Position numbers and translations under genes: made by a program. DNA of 64,000 bases from Paenibacillus humicus NBRC 102415 (GTDB lineage: Bacteria > Bacillota > Bacilli > Paenibacillales > Paenibacillaceae): NCBI RefSeq assembly GCF_004000905.1, contig NZ_BIMD01000011.1, forward strand, positions 60,179 to 124,178, read 5' to 3'. The notes under the pieces are model-generated. The model was not told the origin of the DNA. It made no database searches and saw only the letters and a list, made by a program, of their open reading frames with translations. Below, piece after piece: positions 60,890 to 64,000 of the stretch. Position 1 is the first letter of the stretch. Every line of letters starts with the position of its first letter.

Positions 60890-61114
60890 CTCGACGTTGC
60901 CAGCCGCGTCAACGGAATCCTCCGGTTTCGGCGGCACCACGAGGTAGAAATGCTTGTCCGCTTCTGCCACGGCCGTGAGCTGGATGTCATCCGGCAGTTC
61001 AACGCCGAATGCTTCCTTGATGGCGGCTTTGGGATCGGCAAGCAGCTGCTTTTTGAAGGTTTCGTCCTTCCATGCTTTTTGAATGATCTGCACTTTCAAC
61101 GATTGGGATGACAT
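60878..61114 (-). CDS. NHLP leader-type RiPP precursor ending in Trp
   Basis: 78 residues. QIIQKAWKDETFKKQLLADP, KAAIKEAFGVELPDDIQL matches the nitrile-hydratase-like leader peptide (NHLP) family of precursor peptides. The leader runs to about VVPPKPED; the short tail SVDAAGNVELVW ends with the only tail Trp at the very C-terminus. No double-glycine cut site is seen. GAGGAG lies before ATG 61114. The gene follows an isoprenoid-synthase-like gene on the same strand by 70 bp; together they suggest a prenylated peptide. No cyclodehydratase, LanM or ABC transporter is near. Confidence 0.85.
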   Translation of the reverse strand: MSSQSLKVQIIQKAWKDETFKKQLLADPKAAIKEAFGVELPDDIQLTAVAEADKHFYLVVPPKPEDSVDAAGNVELVW

Positions 61115-61184
61115 GAGATCACGGCTCCTCGAAGGGTTATGGGTAAATCTTCCTATAATCTACCACATATCGCGACGAAAGTAC

Positions 61185-62147
61185 CTATACTTTTTCCTGA
61201 TTCGACAAATAATGAGAGAATCCCCCTTCGACCGCCAGCCTCATGGCCGTTTGCCGGGCTGAGCGTGCATCGGCTTCGATGCCCGAGAGCACCTCTTGCT
61301 GAAACCAGACAAGGCCCGGGGCCGCTTCCGGAAGCTCGGACAAGCTCCGGCGATGGCTTCTCGCGATGGCCGCAAGCCGCTCCAGCACTTCGTCCTGATA
61401 GACTGCCCGGCGGACCATCCTATCCTCCAGAGGCTGCTCTTCCGTCAGCCCAAGCTCCTGTCTGACCAGCGTCAGAAAGGCATTGCTGCGCTCCTCGCCG
61501 GAAGCCAGATCCTCTCGCCAGTCCGCCCAGTCGTCCGCCAGCTGCAGCGAGGCGAGCGCCAGCTCGACCGCCTGCTCTGCCGGCAGGATGCGCTCCTTCT
61601 GGCCGGCGTCCAGCCAGACAGCCGAGGCGCCGATCTTGACCGGGGCGGACTTGCGCGCCAGACCGGGGACGTCCAAGGGATCGGCGCGCCGGATTTTCTC
61701 CATCGCTGCAGCCAGCCCCCACGCCTCCGTATGCCTGAGATAGTCGCTCCAAAGCTGCGGCGGCATGGCCGAATGCCGGCTGTACCGTTCCAGGAACAAG
61801 GAATGCAGCAATTGGGACGCCGCCAAGGCTGATTTCGAGTTGAGCTGCATTTCCTCGCCGTCCATGACGTCGTCCAGCAGGAAATAATGCAGCATCATAT
61901 AGACGCTGCCGACAGCGAGATCGCGGCATACGGAGGCCGGCGCGCCGGCCTGCTCCCCTGCCCAGACCGGCAGCATGTACGTAATATAGTTGGAACCGCC
62001 AGCCGTCCTCGAAGGATCGGCTCTCTCGATAAGCTCGCGCAGGATGGTGCGCAAAGGCTCCGGACATCCGTCCGCCCCTGTCCTGGCTTCGGCAATGATT
62101 TTAGCAGCCTCGCTTCTTGCCCTTTCCAGACTCCACTCGGTTGACAT
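61185..62147 (-). CDS. Class I isoprenoid synthase-like enzyme (ComQ-like candidate)
   Basis: 320 residues, all-helical. First Asp motif LDDVMDGEE (D92, D93, D96) and second motif LQLADDWADWREDLASGE (D205, D206, D209), the two Mg-binding sites of polyprenyl synthase/terpene synthase folds, which face each other across the cavity. Length is similar to ComQ (about 300), which prenylates the Trp of ComX pheromone precursors. Database annotation as class 1 isoprenoid biosynthesis enzyme is expected. ATG 62147; weak ribosome site (GGGGGAGCC). The direct neighbour is a Trp-ended NHLP precursor. Confidence 0.75.
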   Translation of the reverse strand: MSTEWSLERARSEAAKIIAEARTGADGCPEPLRTILRELIERADPSRTAGGSNYITYMLPVWAGEQAGAPASVCRDLAVGSVYMMLHYFLLDDVMDGEEMQLNSKSALAASQLLHSLFLERYSRHSAMPPQLWSDYLRHTEAWGLAAAMEKIRRADPLDVPGLARKSAPVKIGASAVWLDAGQKERILPAEQAVELALASLQLADDWADWREDLASGEERSNAFLTLVRQELGLTEEQPLEDRMVRRAVYQDEVLERLAAIARSHRRSLSELPEAAPGLVWFQQEVLSGIEADARSARQTAMRLAVEGGFSHYLSNQEKV

Positions 62148-62526
62148 GCAATGGCTCCCCCTTCGCTGCCTTCAGGCAAGTCCCGGTCCAGCGTGTGTGC
62201 ATCCTGCGGCATCTTCTCCCGCCGGAGAACACCGCTTCACGCGGCCCAGCCCACAAGGAGCATCCCACATTTCTTCCGGTTTGAAAAGAGGATGGCGATA
62301 TGCAGCCCGCGCTCGTCTGCCGACCGTGCGGCAACCTTGCACGGGGGTCGATGGCAGTCTCCCAATCCCGCTTCATGGCTCCAGAGAGGGTCGAAGACGA
62401 GGCCATCTCCTCTTGTTTTTGCAACCATAATCATCCTGGTTTATGTCCCGCTGATTATGGCTTCGATTATCCTCATCAGTGGTAATCTCCTATGATACCA
62501 TTCCAAATCAGAGAGGAAATAAGGGC
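62148..62526. other. Intergenic region, no gene recognised
   Basis: 379 bp between divergent isoprenoid-synthase-like and lipid kinase genes. GC-rich frames occur on both strands but none has a domain or good start. It should contain both promoters. Confidence 0.5.
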
Positions 62527-63417
62527 ATGAACAAAGCCATGATCATCCTCAATCCTTCCTCCGGCAAGGAGAAGGCGCTCGACTACAGCAACCGGATCGA
62601 AGAGGTTCTGCGCCGCAAAGGCTACGAGGTGGCCAGAAAGGAAACCGCCCAAGCCCTCGATGCGACCCGCTTCTGCCAGGCAGCATGCCGGGAAGGCTGC
62701 GACCTGGTCGTTTCGGTAGGCGGAGACGGCACATTGAACGAAACGATCAACGGCATCATGGATCAGGATCACCGGCCGAAGCTCGGCATCGTCCCTCTCG
62801 GCACGGTCAACGATTTTGCTCGCGCGCTCCGGATTCCGCTCGATCCCGAGGAAGCCATTCGAGCGCTGTCCTCCTCCAATGTGAGAACCGTCGATCTGGG
62901 TCAGCTGAACGGCCGCCTCTTCTCGAATGTCGTCGCCGCGGGCTCGCTGGCGGAATCCGTCGCCGCGGTGAGCTCGGAAGAAAAGTCCAGGCTCGGCGCT
63001 CTCGCCTACTTGAAGGAAGGCATCAAGGAGCTGCTCGGCAGCCCTGCCCATCCCATCGTCGTCGAGCATGACGGCGAGATTTGGGAAGGCGATTCTCCGT
63101 TGGTTCTCGCCGCTCTCACCAACTCGGTCGGCGGCTTCGAGAAGCTTTCGCCGAATGCATCCGTCGACGACGGATTGATCCACGGCTTCATTATCCGGGA
63201 CATGAACGTCTTTGATACGATTGCGGCCGGCTTGTCGCTCTGGTTCGGCAGCCTGAAAGACAAGAAGGAGGTCGTCTATTTCACGGCCAAGAAAATCCGG
63301 ATCACCTCGCCGAAGCCGCTCCGGACCAATGTCGATGGCGACGAAGGGCCGGCTCTTCCGGTTGAGCTGAGCATCCTGCCGGGGTACTTGCAGGTCATCG
63401 TACCCGAGGAAGGCTGA
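62527..63417 (+). CDS. Diacylglycerol/lipid kinase family protein
   Basis: 296 residues. DAGK catalytic part: MIILNPSSGKEKALDYSNRI, LVVSVGGDGTLNETINGIMD (GGDGT nucleotide loop), LGIVPLGTVNDFARAL; C-terminal part VDGDEGPALPVELSILPGYLQVIVP is typical of the DagK/YegS/BmrU family, which phosphorylates diacylglycerol or other lipids at the membrane face. ATG 62527 with AGGAAATAAGGG; a GTG 48 bp earlier has none. Single gene. Confidence 0.93.
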   Translation: MNKAMIILNPSSGKEKALDYSNRIEEVLRRKGYEVARKETAQALDATRFCQAACREGCDLVVSVGGDGTLNETINGIMDQDHRPKLGIVPLGTVNDFARALRIPLDPEEAIRALSSSNVRTVDLGQLNGRLFSNVVAAGSLAESVAAVSSEEKSRLGALAYLKEGIKELLGSPAHPIVVEHDGEIWEGDSPLVLAALTNSVGGFEKLSPNASVDDGLIHGFIIRDMNVFDTIAAGLSLWFGSLKDKKEVVYFTAKKIRITSPKPLRTNVDGDEGPALPVELSILPGYLQVIVPEEG

Positions 63418-63510
63418 TTGCTCTCTGCATCATCCCAAGCAGGTCCTATGAGGCCGGCCCCATGCCCATGCGTAAGCCGGCTCCGGCCAATCGGTGCTTT
63501 CTTCCCTTTC

Positions 63511-63555
63511 ATCGCTTTCATCGCTTTCATCGCTTTCATCGCTTTCATCGCTTTC
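63511..63555. repeat. Tandem 9-bp repeat, five copies
   Basis: ATCGCTTTC is repeated five times without change; degenerate copies flank it on both sides. Such a short array varies easily in length and could be a strain marker. Confidence 0.9.
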
Positions 63556-63718
63556 TTCGGTTTCTTCTCCGCATGAGACGGTTGGTATACCATACCAAGA
63601 AATACTTTGCGTTACTTCGTCATACTTTCGCTTCATTCCTCTACATTTTCATCCTGGCAGGCGGCGAGCCCGACTTCATTCCAGGCGCCCCCGTCTCTGT
63701 TGCTCTCCCGCTTTTCAA

Positions 63719-63751
63719 GGAAAAAAGCCAACCCGACAATCGGGTTGGCTT
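63719..63751 (-). terminator. Terminator of the gene at the window end
   Basis: Minus strand: AAGCCAACCCGA / TCGGGTTGGCTT, loop of 3, followed by six T residues, about 115 bp after the stop codon at 63868. Confidence 0.85.
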
Positions 63752-63867
63752 GATGACGCATGCTTATCCTCCATTCCGCCTGACTGTCGGCAGAGGTGCG
63801 GCTCCATACGAGCTGGGCTCGTCCCTGGAGTTCCGCCGCGGCGCGAACGATCCTTCGCCTTCGTCTC

Positions 63868-64000
63868 TTAGCTGGACGCGCTGTCTCCCGAGTTGGCCGA
63901 CGCTCCGGAATCGCTCTGGCCGCCCGTTCCCGGCGCTGCGCTGTCGCCCGGCGCCGTGCTCCCCGGACCGTCGCCCTGGGCAGGCGGCTGGCCGTCCTGG
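63868..64000 (-). CDS. C-terminal tail of an unidentified gene
   Basis: The last 43 residues of a protein entering from outside: QDGQPPAQGDGPGSTAPGDS, then AAPGTGGQSDSGASANSGDS and ASS. Low-complexity Gly/Ser/Pro tails like this often end penicillin-binding proteins and other surface proteins of Paenibacillus, but no domain is visible, so this is a guess. A terminator follows. Confidence 0.6.
   Translation of the reverse strand, partial: QDGQPPAQGDGPGSTAPGDSAAPGTGGQSDSGASANSGDSASS

Larger units (their letters stand above)
63418..63867. other. Intergenic region with tandem repeat
   Basis: 450 bp between convergent genes; holds the 9-bp tandem repeat at 63511-63555 and the terminator at 63719-63751. 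Frames through the repeat encode only simple Ser- or Lys-Ala-Met repeats and are not considered genes. Confidence 0.6.

Noticed and set aside
63494..63871. Frame encoding a Ser-Leu repeat through the 9-bp array
   Set aside because: Produced only by the tandem repeat; no ribosome site and no protein-like continuation.

Overview
The window looks like chromosomal DNA of a spore-forming, flagellated Gram-positive of the Paenibacillus type. Supporting genes are a Tlp spore protein, an RsbQ/RsbP-like stress pair, a FlxA-like protein, an S-layer-homology (SLH) surface protein with its own giant 7TM hybrid kinase, and rlmH beside GC-rich housekeeping-style genes. Base composition is patchy: the two ends are GC-rich, while about 52.1-58.2 kb is clearly AT-rich. 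No rRNA, tRNA, CRISPR array or transposase gene was seen. The species is not proven by the sequence.

Layout. 0-10 kb: a partial SDR, a TetR-controlled MFS efflux module with two visible operators, a FlxA-like gene beside an ECF sigma/anti-sigma pair, an extended SDR whose TetR regulator survives only as a fragment, a nucleoside hydrolase and a CPBP protease. 10-18.5 kb: a MerR-SRPBCC-(truncated TMEM175) operon, MBL hydrolase, methyltransferase, TetR/MATE divergon with three operators, VOC protein, and an RsbQ hydrolase coupled to a PAS-only RsbP-like protein. 18.8-27.4 kb: SLH protein, BTAD response regulator and a hybrid kinase, with SARP-like direct repeats in front of the SLH gene. 27.7-39.7 kb: small stress and redox genes (TetR/VOC, YafY-DinB with a nonsense mutation, ArsR with three luciferase-like monooxygenases, oxidoreductases). 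39.8-44.6 kb: glycerate/sugar-diacid cluster (CdaR regulator, soluble diacid-sensing chemoreceptor-like protein, glycerate kinase, GntP permease). 44.8-52 kb: Tlp, GNAT, glutathionyl-hydroquinone reductase, OYE, another luciferase-like gene, and several decayed gene fragments.

52.1-58.2 kb is the most striking part. The 3' end of rlmH is repeated twice more downstream, at about 2.7-3.4 kb intervals. The repeat matches, at nearly every position, the attachment site that staphylococcal SCC elements use in rlmH. This outlines two tandem AT-rich islands without a recombinase gene. One carries an ASCH protein, a GNAT-PUA-like fusion and a small P-loop ATPase. The other carries only a two-gene operon, a P-loop ATPase with zinc ribbon plus a HEPN-motif protein, which is a good candidate for an undescribed defence system.

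58.2-64 kb: rlmH, a 7TM sensor kinase, and a probable RiPP locus: an NHLP-leader precursor ending in tryptophan, made downstream of a class I isoprenoid-synthase-like enzyme. This recalls ComQ/ComX prenyl-peptide signalling but with an NHLP precursor. A lipid kinase and the C-terminal tail of an unidentified gene close the window.
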